Position numbers and translations under genes: made by a program. 64,000 nucleotides of DNA from assembly GCF_004795835.1 (NCBI RefSeq), contig NZ_CP039249.1, positions 4,172,001 through 4,236,000 of the forward strand. Reading direction: 5' to 3'. The DNA is from Sphingomonas sp. PAMC26645. Lineage in GTDB: Bacteria; Pseudomonadota; Alphaproteobacteria; Sphingomonadales; Sphingomonadaceae. Shown here in pieces: positions 33,075 through 42,603 of this stretch (the first letter of the stretch is position 1; the number at the start of each line of letters is the position of its first letter). The notes under the pieces were generated by a model. That model was not told where the DNA came from and did not search any database. It was given only the letters and a program-made list of their open reading frames with translations.

Positions 33075-36056
33075 ATGACAACGCGCATGCTGATCGACGC
33101 ACGCCACCGGGAAGAGACCCGGATCGCAGTCGTCAAGGGTAACCGGATCGAGGAATTCGATTTCGAGAGTGCCGAACGCAAGCAGCTCAAGGGCAATATC
33201 TACCTCGCCAAGGTCACGCGGGTCGAGCCGTCGCTCCAGGCGGCGTTCATCGATTACGGCGGCAATCGCCACGGCTTCCTCGCATTCAGCGAGATCCACC
33301 CCGATTACTACCAGATCCCCAAGGAAGATCGCGACGCGCTGCTCCGTGAAGAAGCCGAGCACGCCGCCGAGGAAGCAGCCCTTCGCGCCGACTACGACTC
33401 GGACGACGACGAGGGTGACGACGAGGACGACATCGAGCGCTTCGAGGACGATGGCGGGGTAGATCCCGACGTCGCCGAAGAACTCGAGGGCGGCGAATCC
33501 GGCGAAGCCCCCCGTCGCAAGCGCAAGCCGAGCGCCGACGATGCCGCGGTCGAGGACCTGCGCGAGCGTCGCATGAACCTCCGCCGTCGCTACAAGATCC
33601 AGGACGTGATCCATCGCCGCCAGGTGCTGCTCGTCCAGGTCGTCAAGGAGGAGCGCGGCAACAAGGGCGCGGCGCTGACCACGTACCTGAGCCTCGCCGG
33701 TCGCTACTGCGTGCTGATGCCGAACACGTCGCACGGCGGCGGCATTTCACGGAAGATCTCGAACGCGGGCGATCGCAAGCGCCTCAAGACGATCATGGCC
33801 GACATGCAGTTGCCACCCTCGATGGGCTGCATCGTCCGCACCGCGGGCCTCCAGCGCTCGAAGGTCGAGATCAAGCGCGACTTCGATTATCTCGCCCGCC
33901 TCTGGGACGGCATCCGCGAAGCCACGCTGAAAGCGTCGGCCCCCGCGCTCGTCTACGGCGACAGCGACCTGATCAAGCGTGCGATCCGCGACATCTACAA
34001 CAAGGAAATCGAAGAGGTCATCGTCGAGGGCGAGGACGGCTATCGCCAGGCGCGCGAGTTCATGCGCCTGCTGATGCCGACGCACGCGCGGCGCATCAAG
34101 CATTACGCCGATCCCGTGCCGCTGTTCCAGCGCGCCGGCGTCGAGGATCAGCTTGCCGCGATGTACCACCCCGTCGTCCAGCTGAAGTCGGGCGGCTACC
34201 TCGTCATCAACCCGACCGAGGCGCTCGTCTCGATCGACATCAACTCCGGCCGGTCGACGCGCGAGCACAGCATCGAACAGACCGCGACCGCGACCAACCT
34301 CGAGGCGGCTCAGGAAATCGGCCGCCAGCTCCGCCTGCGCGACATGGCCGGGCTCGTCGTCATCGACTTCATCGACATGGATAACAATTCCAACGTCCGT
34401 AAGGTCGAGAAGGCGATGAAGGAGGCGCTCAAGAACGATCGCGCGCGCATCCAGATCGGCCGCATCTCGTCGTTCGGCCTCATGGAAATGAGCCGCCAGC
34501 GCCTGCGCACCGGCGTGCTCGAAGCATCCACGCGTGCCTGCCCGCATTGCGAGGGCACTGGCCTCGTTCGCACCGCGTCGTCGTCGGGCATCTCCGCGCT
34601 TCGCCTCATCGAGGACGAGGCCGCCCGTGGTCGCGGCTCGCTGCTCACCCTGCGCGCGAGCCAGGAAGCGGCCGTGTACATCCTCAACCGCAAGCGCGCC
34701 GACATCGCCGAGATCGAGGATCGCTACGGCGTGATCGTCGAGATCATCCCCGGCCAGGACGAGGAAGGCGCGCACATGACGGTCGAGGCCAGCGGCCCGC
34801 CGCCCGCGCACGCCCCGAAGTTCGTCCAGATCATCGAGGAAGACGAAGACGACCTCCCCGAGGAGATCGAGGACGAGATCGAGGAGGAAGAGGTCGAGGA
34901 GACCGAGGCCGAGCAGCCGCGTCGTCGTGAGGGGGGTCGTGAGCCCCGCGAAGGCAATGGCGAGCAGCGTGCGCCGCGTGAGAACGGTCGCGATGCGGAC
35001 GGTGAAGGCGGCAAGAAGCGTCGTCGTCGTCGCGGTCGTCGCGGTCGTGCACGTCCGGGTGAGGAAGGTGCAGCAGAGGGCGTCAACGAGGACGGTACGT
35101 TCGAGGATGCCGACACCAACGTCGAGGAGATCGACGAGGTCGAGGGCGACATCGTCGAAGTCGGCGGTGGCGAAATGGTCTCGGCTGGTGCGCCATCCGA
35201 GCAGGCTAACGGCGCAGAGGGCGAAGGCCGCCGTCGTCGCGGTCGTCGGGGACGTCGTGGCGGTCGCCGCAACGAGCAGGGTTCGGAGAACGGCCAGTCG
35301 GTCTCCGTCAGCAGCATCGACGATGCCCAGCTGATCGCCGAGGCTCCCGAGCCGGAAGCGTATGAGCCGGTCGAGTCGACCTATGCCGAGCCGCCGTACG
35401 AACCGGCGTTCGAGCCGGTCGTCGAGGAAGCCCCGGTGGTGGAAGTCGCCGAGGGCCCGAAGATGCGCCGTCGTCCGCGTGCCCGTGCGGCAGCCGCAGC
35501 GGCGAACATTGCCGAGGCGGTCGCCGATGCAGCCCCCAAGGCACGCCGTGGTCGCAAGCCACGCGCGGTCGAAGCGGACGCCGAGACGGTTGCGCCGGAG
35601 CCAGTGGTTCCGGAGCCGATCGTTCCGGAGCCCGTCGCGGCCGAGCCGGCTGCACCGAAGCCCGGTCGTCGCCGCCGCGAAGCGGTCGCAGAGGCGACGA
35701 TGGACGAGGTGAGCGCAACGCCCGCCGAGACCATCGAGGCGTCGGCGCCCAAGCCCAAGCGTGCACGTCGCAAGGCGTCGGACGCGGTGGTCGAAGCCCC
35801 AGCGGTTGAAGAGGCGGTCGTCGAGGAAGCCCCCGTCAAGGTCGCCAAGCCCCGCGGTCGCCCACGGAAGACGCCGATCGTCGAAGCCGGCGACGCTGCG
35901 CCGACCAGCGAGCCCCTCGCCGAGCCGATCGCAACCACCCCGCCCAAGGCCGAAGTCCAGCCCCAGGACGTCGCGACCCCCCGTACCGATGACGGCGCCA
36001 ACGACGACCCCGACGGCGCCCCCCGTCGCGGCTGGTGGCAGCGCACCTTCGGCTAA
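33075..36056 (+). CDS. rne: Ribonuclease E
   Basis: An endoribonuclease of 993 aa that initiates mRNA decay and processes rRNA and tRNA precursors. The S1 domain at the N-terminus is interrupted by an acidic insert (about 95-165, DSDDDEGDDEDDIERF), as in other alphaproteobacterial RNase E. The catalytic Asp residues lie in VSIDINSGRST and VVIDFIDMDN, and the Zn-link for tetramer assembly is CPHCEGTG. From about residue 590 the protein is a low-complexity Arg/Glu- and Pro/Ala-rich scaffold with RRRRRGRRGR blocks expected to bind RNA and degradosome partners. ATG 33075 is used; the upstream frame lies in the leader. A strong hairpin terminator follows the stop. Confidence 0.96.
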   Translation: MTTRMLIDARHREETRIAVVKGNRIEEFDFESAERKQLKGNIYLAKVTRVEPSLQAAFIDYGGNRHGFLAFSEIHPDYYQIPKEDRDALLREEAEHAAEEAALRADYDSDDDEGDDEDDIERFEDDGGVDPDVAEELEGGESGEAPRRKRKPSADDAAVEDLRERRMNLRRRYKIQDVIHRRQVLLVQVVKEERGNKGAALTTYLSLAGRYCVLMPNTSHGGGISRKISNAGDRKRLKTIMADMQLPPSMGCIVRTAGLQRSKVEIKRDFDYLARLWDGIREATLKASAPALVYGDSDLIKRAIRDIYNKEIEEVIVEGEDGYRQAREFMRLLMPTHARRIKHYADPVPLFQRAGVEDQLAAMYHPVVQLKSGGYLVINPTEALVSIDINSGRSTREHSIEQTATATNLEAAQEIGRQLRLRDMAGLVVIDFIDMDNNSNVRKVEKAMKEALKNDRARIQIGRISSFGLMEMSRQRLRTGVLEASTRACPHCEGTGLVRTASSSGISALRLIEDEAARGRGSLLTLRASQEAAVYILNRKRADIAEIEDRYGVIVEIIPGQDEEGAHMTVEASGPPPAHAPKFVQIIEEDEDDLPEEIEDEIEEEEVEETEAEQPRRREGGREPREGNGEQRAPRENGRDADGEGGKKRRRRRGRRGRARPGEEGAAEGVNEDGTFEDADTNVEEIDEVEGDIVEVGGGEMVSAGAPSEQANGAEGEGRRRRGRRGRRGGRRNEQGSENGQSVSVSSIDDAQLIAEAPEPEAYEPVESTYAEPPYEPAFEPVVEEAPVVEVAEGPKMRRRPRARAAAAAANIAEAVADAAPKARRGRKPRAVEADAETVAPEPVVPEPIVPEPVAAEPAAPKPGRRRREAVAEATMDEVSATPAETIEASAPKPKRARRKASDAVVEAPAVEEAVVEEAPVKVAKPRGRPRKTPIVEAGDAAPTSEPLAEPIATTPPKAEVQPQDVATPRTDDGANDDPDGAPRRGWWQRTFG

Positions 36057-36078
36057 CCCCGGACGCTGCGACCAAAGA

Positions 36079-36114
36079 ACGGGCGCGACCGGAAGGCCGC
36101 GCCCGTTTTCGTTT
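36079..36114 (+). terminator. Rho-independent terminator after rne
   Basis: GAACGGGCGCG and CGCGCCCGTTTTC arms enclose ACCGGAAGGC, followed by a T-rich tail (TTTTCGTTT). This is a typical intrinsic terminator 22 bp after the stop. Confidence 0.88.
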
Positions 36115-36195
36115 GTAGGGGGCGGGAGGGGCGTGAGACCGCACGCTATCCGTCACCATCCAAAGCTTCCCGTGGTAACGGCGAACGGCAAAAAG

Positions 36196-36254
36196 CTTGT
36201 ATCCCCGCGAAGGCGGGGACCCAGACTGGGCACCCGCCTTCGCGGGTGAACAAG
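36196..36254. repeat. Family B palindromic element (copy B6)
   Basis: The left hairpin is TCCCCGCGAAGGCGGGGA and the right hairpin ACCCGCCTTCGCGGGT, joined by CCCAGACTGGG. The A-T outer pair of the right hairpin is a third state at a position that is T-A or C-G in other copies, so the hairpin pairing is conserved by covariation. Confidence 0.87.
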
Positions 36255-36317
36255 ACACGAGAGCGACGCGAGGTTTGGGTTCCAGCGCCGTAGTGACGCA
36301 TGCCGAACTCCACCCAC

Positions 36318-36427
36318 CACCACCCCGGCGAAGGCCGGGGCCCAATTGGAAAGGTGGCAATAACGACGCGCTGCCCTCAGTTAGCCCGGTCCCCCAATTG
36401 GACCCCGGCCTCCGCCGGGGCGGTGGT
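36318..36427. repeat. Family A palindromic element (copy A5)
   Basis: Arms of the CACCCCGGCGAAGGCCGGGG type, with inner CCCAATTGG / CCAATTGG blocks and ATAACG near the centre. Confidence 0.86.
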
Positions 36428-36671
36428 CTGATAGCCAGGGAGGAAACCAATAGCCGGGTAAATGGCCGACAGCCGGCGCAGCAACCTCTTAAGCCCCCCC
36501 CCTCAAACCCCTGTCCTACACACCAAACCCTGCTCCCCTCCCCCAATGCCACCCGCACTCCCACCAACCGCAAAACAGCTCCCAGCGTCTGCACTTCCTA
36601 TACTTCACTCCACCGCACGCCCGACCGCACGACCATTGCCCCCCCGCCCCCAATCGACGATACCCCGTAAT

Positions 36672-38027
36672 ATGAAGCGTCTAGTAGCCGCCGCAGCCAC
36701 CGCCCTCCTCCTCTGGACGACGCCCCTCCAGGCCCAGTCGATCCTCCGCGACGCCGAAACCGAAACCATGTTCGCGGAGATGTCCAACCCGCTGATCAGG
36801 GCGGCCGGGCTCTCGACGCGCGACGTGAAGGTCGTCCTGATCAACGACGACTCGATCAACGCGTTCGTCGCCGGCGGCCAGACCGTCTACGTCCACTCAG
36901 GGCTCATCCAGGCGGCCGACAACGCCAACGAAGTCCAGGGCGTCATCGCACACGAACTCGGCCACATCGCCGACGGCCATGTCGTCCTCGCCGATCGCGG
37001 CACCAAGCCCGCAATGGGCATGTACCTGCTCTCGATGGTGCTCGGCCTAGCCGCGATGGCGGCCGGTTCCGGCGAGGCAGGCGCCGGCATCATGGCGGCG
37101 GGGCAGCAGGCGGCGATGGGCAGCTACCTCTCGTTCAGCCGCGTCCAGGAATCGACCGCAGACGCGACCGGCGCGAAATTCCTCCGCGAGGCGAACGTCT
37201 CGGGCCGCGGCATGCTCAGCTTCTTCAAGAAATTGCAGCAGCAGGAATACCGCTTCGGCACTGCGAACATCGATCCGTTCATGCAGTCGCATCCGCTCTC
37301 CGGCGAGCGCGTCGCGACGCTGACTGCCGACCTCCAAGCCTCGCCCGCCTGGGCCAACAAGCCCGACGCCGCGCTGGAGGAACGCTTCCGCCGCGTGAAG
37401 GCCAAGCTCGCCGGCTACGTCATGCCCGCCGACCAGACGCTGCAAGCCTACCCGCCCAGCAACCAGTCGATCTACGCGCACTACGCCCGCGCCTACGCCT
37501 ATCACAAAGCCGGCTACCCCGAGAAGGCCGACGCCGAAGCCAACGCACTGGTAAAGGCCGAGCCGACCGACCCGTATTTCCTAGAGATCAAGGGACAGAT
37601 CCTGCTCGAAGCCGGCAAGCCCGTCGAATCGCTCGCCCCGTTACGCGAAGCAACCGAAGGGTCGCGCAACAATCCGCTGATCGCCACGACCTTCGGACAC
37701 GCGCTGATCGCGACCGAGAACAAGGCGAACTACCCCGAGGCGACCAGGGTCCTGCGCACCGCGGTAGGTCGCGACGACCAGAACCCGTTCGCCTGGATGC
37801 AGCTCGGCACCGTCTACGAACTGACCGGCGATACCGCGCGCGCCGCGCTCGCCACCGCCGAGCGCGCCAGCATGGGCGGCGACATGCGGACCGCGTCGGC
37901 GAGCGCGCAATATGCCCTCGCGAACATCCCGGCGAACACCACCGACTGGATCCGCGCACAGGATATCGCGATGGCCGCGCAGAACGAGATGGACGACAAT
38001 CCCAAGCAGTATAAGCGCCGCAAATGA
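36672..38027 (+). CDS. Periplasmic M48 zinc metalloprotease with TPR tail (BepA-like)
   Basis: A 451-aa protein with a signal peptide (cleavage after LQAQ region, about residue 21), an M48 peptidase domain with HELGH zinc site at about residue 95 and the third-ligand Glu in SRVQESTADATG, then TPR-like helical repeats from about 245 to 440 (HYARAYAYHKAGYPEKADAEA). This architecture is that of BepA/YfgC, which degrades or assists misassembled outer-membrane proteins such as LptD. A role in envelope quality control is inferred. The ATG follows an AT-rich CGTAAT; no strong ribosome binding site is seen. Its stop overlaps the DsbA-like start by four bases. Confidence 0.92.
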   Translation: MKRLVAAAATALLLWTTPLQAQSILRDAETETMFAEMSNPLIRAAGLSTRDVKVVLINDDSINAFVAGGQTVYVHSGLIQAADNANEVQGVIAHELGHIADGHVVLADRGTKPAMGMYLLSMVLGLAAMAAGSGEAGAGIMAAGQQAAMGSYLSFSRVQESTADATGAKFLREANVSGRGMLSFFKKLQQQEYRFGTANIDPFMQSHPLSGERVATLTADLQASPAWANKPDAALEERFRRVKAKLAGYVMPADQTLQAYPPSNQSIYAHYARAYAYHKAGYPEKADAEANALVKAEPTDPYFLEIKGQILLEAGKPVESLAPLREATEGSRNNPLIATTFGHALIATENKANYPEATRVLRTAVGRDDQNPFAWMQLGTVYELTGDTARAALATAERASMGGDMRTASASAQYALANIPANTTDWIRAQDIAMAAQNEMDDNPKQYKRRK

Positions 38028-38734
38028 GCAAATTTACATTCCCCGCGATCGCAGTCGCGGGCGCCGTCATCGGAGGCCTCGCGGTCTGGGGCTATGACCG
38101 CCAGGGCGGCGGCGTCGAGCGCGCACAGGTCGAATCGATCGTCCACGACTATGTGCTCGCACATCCCGAGATCCTCCCCGAGGCGATGGAGAAACTGCGC
38201 GACCGCGAGTCGGGCAAGACCGTCACCGCCAACCGCGACGCGATCGTCACGCCGTTCGGCAGCGCCTGGGCCGGCAACCCCAACGGTGACGTCACGCTCG
38301 TCGAGTATTTCGATTACAATTGCGGGTATTGCCGCGCGAGCCTGCCGATGATCGCCAAGCTGATTGCGGCCGACCCCAAGGTCCGCGTCGTCTTCCGCGA
38401 ACTCCCGATCCTCAGCGCCGAAAGCCGCATCGCCGCCCGCGCCAGCCTCGCCGCCGCGCAACAGGGCAAGTTCGCCACCTTCCACGACGCGCTCTACGCC
38501 GGCGGCCCGGTCAGCGACGCCTCGATCGCCGCGGCTGCGAGCAAGGCCGGAGTCGACACGACGCAGGCGAGTTTCACCAAGACGGCCGACGCCGAGATCG
38601 CCAAAAACATGGAAACCGCCGCCAAACTCGGCATGACCGGCACCCCCAGCTGGGTGGTCGGCGACCGCGTGTTGTCGGGCGCGCTGCCGCTCGAAGACCT
38701 CCAGAAAGCCGTAGCAGCCGCTCGGGCCGGTTGA
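38024..38734 (+). CDS. DsbA-like thioredoxin-fold disulfide protein
   Basis: A 236-aa periplasmic thiol-disulfide protein of the DsbA/ScsC-like group. An N-terminal membrane anchor or signal (about 5-23) and a helical extension ([13 protein letters not shown]) are followed by the thioredoxin fold with active site CGYC in [12 protein letters not shown] and the cis-Pro loop TGTPSWVVG. The helical N-terminal extension resembles that of oligomerising ScsC/BdbD-like proteins. It probably oxidises or isomerises disulfides in exported proteins. Its start overlaps the M48 protease stop (ATGA), so the two form a translationally coupled envelope quality-control pair. Confidence 0.92.
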   Translation: MSKFTFPAIAVAGAVIGGLAVWGYDRQGGGVERAQVESIVHDYVLAHPEILPEAMEKLRDRESGKTVTANRDAIVTPFGSAWAGNPNGDVTLVEYFDYNCGYCRASLPMIAKLIAADPKVRVVFRELPILSAESRIAARASLAAAQQGKFATFHDALYAGGPVSDASIAAAASKAGVDTTQASFTKTADAEIAKNMETAAKLGMTGTPSWVVGDRVLSGALPLEDLQKAVAAARAG

Positions 38735-38744
38735 CGCTCCTCTC

Positions 38745-38803
38745 CTTGTTTCCCCGCGAAGGCGGGGACCCAGTCTGGGCTCCCGCCTTCGCGGGAGAAC
38801 AAG
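38745..38803. repeat. Family B palindromic element (copy B7)
   Basis: Left hairpin TCCCCGCGAAGGCGGGGA, right hairpin CTCCCGCCTTCGCGGGAG, linker CCCAGTCTGGG, flanks CTTGTT / AACAAG. Confidence 0.87.
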
Positions 38804-38871
38804 AAGGCGCGGGAAGGCCTATCATTCACGTGCCACCACCCCCATCTGACACCCACGAAAAAGGGGTGCCA

Positions 38872-39801
38872 ATGACCGAACCGATCCTGTCCATCGCGGG
38901 CGTCACCAAGACCTACAAGAGCGGCACCACCGCCCTCCACCCCGTCGACCTCGACATCCAGAAGGGCGAGATCTTCGCCCTCCTCGGCCCCAACGGCGCG
39001 GGCAAGACGACGCTGATCAGCATCATCTGCGGCATCGTCACGCCGTCCGCCGGCACGATCAAGGTCGCGGGCTACGACGCGATCCGCGACTATAAGCAGG
39101 CCCGCAGCCGCATCGGCCTCGTGCCGCAGGAACTCAACGTCGACATGTTCGAGACGGTGCTCGCCACCGTCACCTTCAGCCGCCGCCTGTTCGGCCGCTC
39201 GGGCCACAGCGCGTACATCGAACAGGTGCTCCGCGACCTCTCGCTCTGGGACAAGCGCGACGCGAAGATCCGCGAACTTTCGGGCGGGATGAAGCGCCGC
39301 GTGCTGATCGCGAAGGCGCTCGCACACGAACCCGAAATCCTGTTCCTCGACGAGCCCACCGCGGGCGTCGACGTGGCGTTGCGCCGCGACATGTGGAAGC
39401 TCGTCCACCGCCTGCGCGAAGGCGGCACGACGATCATCCTGACGACGCATTACATCGAGGAAGCCGAGGAAATGGCCGACCGCGTCGGCGTCATCAACAA
39501 GGGCAAGCTGCTGCTCGTCGACGACAAGGCGTCGCTGATGAAGAAGCTCGGCAAGCGCGAACTCGACATCGCGCTCCAGGACCCGATGACGACGATCCCC
39601 GCAGACCTTGCCGACTGGGATGTGTCACTGGAAGACGACGGCAAGCGCCTGCGCTACGTGTTCGATGCGCAGGCCGACCACACCGGCATCCCGTCGCTGC
39701 TGCGCAAACTCAGCGAACTCGGCATCGGCTTCAAGGACCTCGAAACCAGCAAATCGAGCCTCGAAGACATCTTCGTCGATCTCGTCGGAGAACGCGCATG
39801 A
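38872..39801 (+). CDS. ABC-2 type exporter ATP-binding protein
   Basis: A 309-aa ATPase subunit of an ABC-2 exporter. Walker A is GPNGAGKTT at about residue 39, the Q-loop is VPQELNVDM, the signature is LSGGMKRR at about 139 and Walker B is ILFLDEP followed by the H-switch TTHY. The roughly 90-residue C-terminal tail ([11 protein letters not shown] to FVDLVGERA) is typical of the YadG/CcmA-like branch. ATG 38872 follows AAAGGGG. The longer frame upstream overlaps the DsbA gene and is rejected. It overlaps the permease gene by four bases; the substrate is unknown. Confidence 0.94.
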   Translation: MTEPILSIAGVTKTYKSGTTALHPVDLDIQKGEIFALLGPNGAGKTTLISIICGIVTPSAGTIKVAGYDAIRDYKQARSRIGLVPQELNVDMFETVLATVTFSRRLFGRSGHSAYIEQVLRDLSLWDKRDAKIRELSGGMKRRVLIAKALAHEPEILFLDEPTAGVDVALRRDMWKLVHRLREGGTTIILTTHYIEEAEEMADRVGVINKGKLLLVDDKASLMKKLGKRELDIALQDPMTTIPADLADWDVSLEDDGKRLRYVFDAQADHTGIPSLLRKLSELGIGFKDLETSKSSLEDIFVDLVGERA

Positions 39802-40559
39802 ACACTCACGGTATCTGGGCGATCTACCGCTTCGAGATGGCACGAGCGCTGCGCACCTTGTGGCAGAGCCTCGTCACGCCCGTTCTGACCACCTCGCTGT
39901 ATTTCATCGTCTTCGGTGGCGCGATCGGCAGCCGCATGCAGCAGGTCGGCGGCGTCGGCTACGGTAGCTTCATCGTCCCCGGCCTGATCATGCTGTCGCT
40001 GCTCACGCAGAGCATCTCGAACGCGTCTATCGGCATCTACTTCCCCAAATTCACGGGCACGATCTACGAGCTGTTGTCGGCGCCCGTCTCGGCGATGGAG
40101 ATGGTGATCGGCTATGTCGGCGCGGCGACCACCAAGTCGGTGATCCTCGGGCTGATCATCCTCGCGACGGCGTCGTTCTTCGTGCCGCTCCGCATCGAAC
40201 ACCCGTTCGCGATGATCGCGTTCCTGATCCTCACCGCGGTCGCGTTCAGCCTGTTCGGGTTCATCATCGGCGTCTGGGCCAACGGCTTCGAGCAGCTGAA
40301 CTTCGTCCCCGCGCTGCTGATCACGCCGCTGACGTTCCTCGGCGGCGCGTTCTACTCGATCGACATGCTGCCCCAGCCCTGGCGGACGTTCAGCCTGTTC
40401 AACCCGGTCGTCTACCTGGTCAGCGGCTTCCGCTGGAGCTTCTTCGGGGTCGGCGACGTCGCGGTCGGGGTCAGCCTCGCGGTGACGGCCGGCTTCCTCG
40501 CGGCATGCCTGATCGCGATCGCCTGGATCTTCAAGACCGGCTGGCGGATGAAGAACTGA
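39798..40559 (+). CDS. ABC-2 type exporter permease
   Basis: A 253-aa permease of the ABC2_membrane family (YadH-like) with six hydrophobic helices. The signature region is [20 protein letters not shown] and the C-terminal [20 protein letters not shown]. It pairs with the ATPase encoded just upstream (ATGA overlap) to form a half-size dimeric exporter in the inner membrane. YadG/YadH-type pairs are of unknown substrate; some relatives export polysaccharides or lipids. A family-A palindrome follows the stop. Confidence 0.94.
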   Translation: MNTHGIWAIYRFEMARALRTLWQSLVTPVLTTSLYFIVFGGAIGSRMQQVGGVGYGSFIVPGLIMLSLLTQSISNASIGIYFPKFTGTIYELLSAPVSAMEMVIGYVGAATTKSVILGLIILATASFFVPLRIEHPFAMIAFLILTAVAFSLFGFIIGVWANGFEQLNFVPALLITPLTFLGGAFYSIDMLPQPWRTFSLFNPVVYLVSGFRWSFFGVGDVAVGVSLAVTAGFLAACLIAIAWIFKTGWRMKN

Positions 40560-40576
40560 GTTGAACGTCAGAGACC

Positions 40577-40683
40577 ACCACCCCGGCGGAGGCCGGGGCC
40601 CAGTTGGGAGGACGGTAATAACGAAGGACCGCACTCCGTTACCTCGACCTTCCCAACTGGGCCCCGGCCTCCGCCGGGGTGGG
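40577..40683. repeat. Family A palindromic element (copy A6, with compensated arms)
   Basis: Here the inner block reads CCCAGTTGGG on the left and CCCAACTGGG on the right, instead of the CAATTG of the other copies. Both arms changed together, so pairing is kept. Confidence 0.88.
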
Positions 40684-40699
40684 CAACTGTCCGCAGACC

Positions 40700-42550
40700 C
40701 TAGCGCATAACCGGCAACGTGATCCGCGAGCCCGCGCAAACCCTTTGCGTCGCCTTCACGTAATCCGCCGCCTTCGCCCGCACGATATTCGGCACGAACG
40801 ACTGCGGGTTGCGGTCGATCATCGGGAACCAGCTCGACTGGATCTGCACCATGATCCGGTGCCCCGCCTTGAACACATGGTCATGGTCGCGCAGTGGCAC
40901 GTCCCACGCGACTACCTTCCCCGGCACCAGCGGCTGCGGCGCCGTATCGCTCGCCAGGAAGCGCCCGCGCCGCACCTCCATCGCGATCGGCAGCTGATAC
41001 CCGTTCAACGTCTTCGCGTAATCGCCCGGCCGGGCCTGAGACTTGTCGAACGCCTCGGTATCGTCGGGCAGCACATCGATAAGCTTCACCACGAAATCGC
41101 TGTCCGTCCCGCTCGTCGACGCCTGCAACGTCGCCGACAGCGCGCCCGTCACGGTCAAGTCCGCGGCCAGTGGCTCCGACACATACCCCAGCACATCGGG
41201 CCGGTGATCGACGAAGCGCTGGTCGTCCGCCTCCCACCACGCCCAATCCGGGCTGGCATACGTCGCCGACATCGGTCGCCGACGGAATGGCACCGGGTTC
41301 GCCGGATCGGACACGTAGTCGCGACATCCCTCGCCAGCGGCCGGCGCGGTGAACGACAGGCTGCCGTCCGCATGCAGATACAGCTCGGTCGCCTTCGCGC
41401 CCGTCGGAGGCCAGGCAGCATAGGTCTTCCAGACGTTAAACCCCGACTGGAACATCTTCGCCGCAAAGTCCGGCCGCGGTCCTTTACCGTGCAGCCAGTA
41501 TGCGAAGAACGGCGCCTGGATCTGTTCCTGGAACTGCGTGCCACTCGCCGTGCCAAGCGGGATCGGCCCGAGATGATCCGCCACGCCCTGCCACCCACCA
41601 TGCCGCCACGGCCCCGCCACCATCTGCGCCAGATGGTTCGGGTCGTTCCGCTTCTGGCGCGCGTAGATCTGCCACGAGCCCCACGGATCCTCCTGATCCC
41701 AGAACCCCGCGACGTTCAGCGTCGGCACGGTCGTCTTGCCCAGCGAATCGGTCCAGCGTTGCGCCGTATAGAACGCGTCGTGATTGGGGTGATCGAGCAG
41801 CGACGTGAACATCGGCACGCGGCCCTTCAACACGGTCCGGTCGATCGCCTCGGCCGACCCCGCCTTCAGGAAATAGTCGTAGGTATCGCTCGGATACGCG
41901 AAGTCGGAATTCTTCGTCTTGTCGAGTTGCAGCGACGACACCCAGTCGGTCGCATAGCTCAGCCGTAGCGCGCCGTTGCGGTGCAGGTCGTCCGACTGCC
42001 AGTAATCGATCCACGCTGCCTGCGGAGACACCGCCTTCAGCGCCGGATGTGGGTGTGCCAGCGCAACGGCGGCGGCGAAACCGGGGTAGGACACGCCCCA
42101 CATGCCGACCTTGCCGTTGTTGGCCGGGACGTTCTTCACCAGCCAGCCGACGGTATCGTACGCATCCGTCGCCTCGTCGACCGCCTTCGGATCGTTCGGA
42201 TGGACTGCGGTCGACAGCGTGAAGACACCGTCCGACTTGAACCGCCCGCGCATCGACTGGAACACGAAGACATAGCCGTCCTTCATCAACGGTCCGAAGC
42301 GATCGGCGGTGGCGAATGGCGCATCGGGCACGCCGTAGGGAGTCCGCTGGAGCAGGATCGGCAGCGGCCCGGTCATGCCGCGCGGCCGCATGATGACCGT
42401 CTGCAACTTCGCACCATCGCGCATCGGCACCATCACCTCTTCGAAGGTAAAGGGGGATTGGGTCGCACTTTGCGGCGCGGTCTGCGCGACCGTGGCGACC
42501 GGGACGGCTGCGGCGACTGCAAGCGCGAGCAGGAAGGCGTGACGCGACAT
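40700..42550 (-). CDS. CocE/NonD family serine hydrolase (X-Pro dipeptidyl-peptidase-like)
   Basis: A secreted or periplasmic hydrolase of 616 aa. A signal peptide (about 1-22, cleavage after VAQ/TAQ) is followed by an alpha/beta-hydrolase domain with the nucleophile in GVSYPG (WGVSYPGFAAA), and the C-terminal jelly-roll domain of the PepX_C type (about 380-610). The family includes cocaine esterase, glutaryl-7-ACA acylase and X-prolyl peptidases, so the natural substrate is open; an acyl or peptide ester is likely. ATG 42550 follows AAGGGAA. The longer frame runs into the opposite-strand region and is rejected. Confidence 0.9.
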   Translation of the reverse strand: MSRHAFLLALAVAAAVPVATVAQTAPQSATQSPFTFEEVMVPMRDGAKLQTVIMRPRGMTGPLPILLQRTPYGVPDAPFATADRFGPLMKDGYVFVFQSMRGRFKSDGVFTLSTAVHPNDPKAVDEATDAYDTVGWLVKNVPANNGKVGMWGVSYPGFAAAVALAHPHPALKAVSPQAAWIDYWQSDDLHRNGALRLSYATDWVSSLQLDKTKNSDFAYPSDTYDYFLKAGSAEAIDRTVLKGRVPMFTSLLDHPNHDAFYTAQRWTDSLGKTTVPTLNVAGFWDQEDPWGSWQIYARQKRNDPNHLAQMVAGPWRHGGWQGVADHLGPIPLGTASGTQFQEQIQAPFFAYWLHGKGPRPDFAAKMFQSGFNVWKTYAAWPPTGAKATELYLHADGSLSFTAPAAGEGCRDYVSDPANPVPFRRRPMSATYASPDWAWWEADDQRFVDHRPDVLGYVSEPLAADLTVTGALSATLQASTSGTDSDFVVKLIDVLPDDTEAFDKSQARPGDYAKTLNGYQLPIAMEVRRGRFLASDTAPQPLVPGKVVAWDVPLRDHDHVFKAGHRIMVQIQSSWFPMIDRNPQSFVPNIVRAKAADYVKATQRVCAGSRITLPVMR

Positions 42551-42603
42551 GGAATTTCCCTTCGTGGACCGTGCCACGATTGGACGAACCCGCGCCTGCG
42601 AAG

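Larger units (their letters stand above)
36115..36671. other. Intergenic region: palindromes and a C-rich, G-poor leader
   Basis: After the rne terminator this gap holds a family-B copy (36196-36254), a family-A copy (36318-36427) and then a stretch with extreme strand bias: from 36481 to 36660 there are 95 C and 20 G on the plus strand. The RNA would be C-rich and unstructured, like a Rho utilisation site, just upstream of the M48 protease gene. No gene is supported. Confidence 0.6.
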
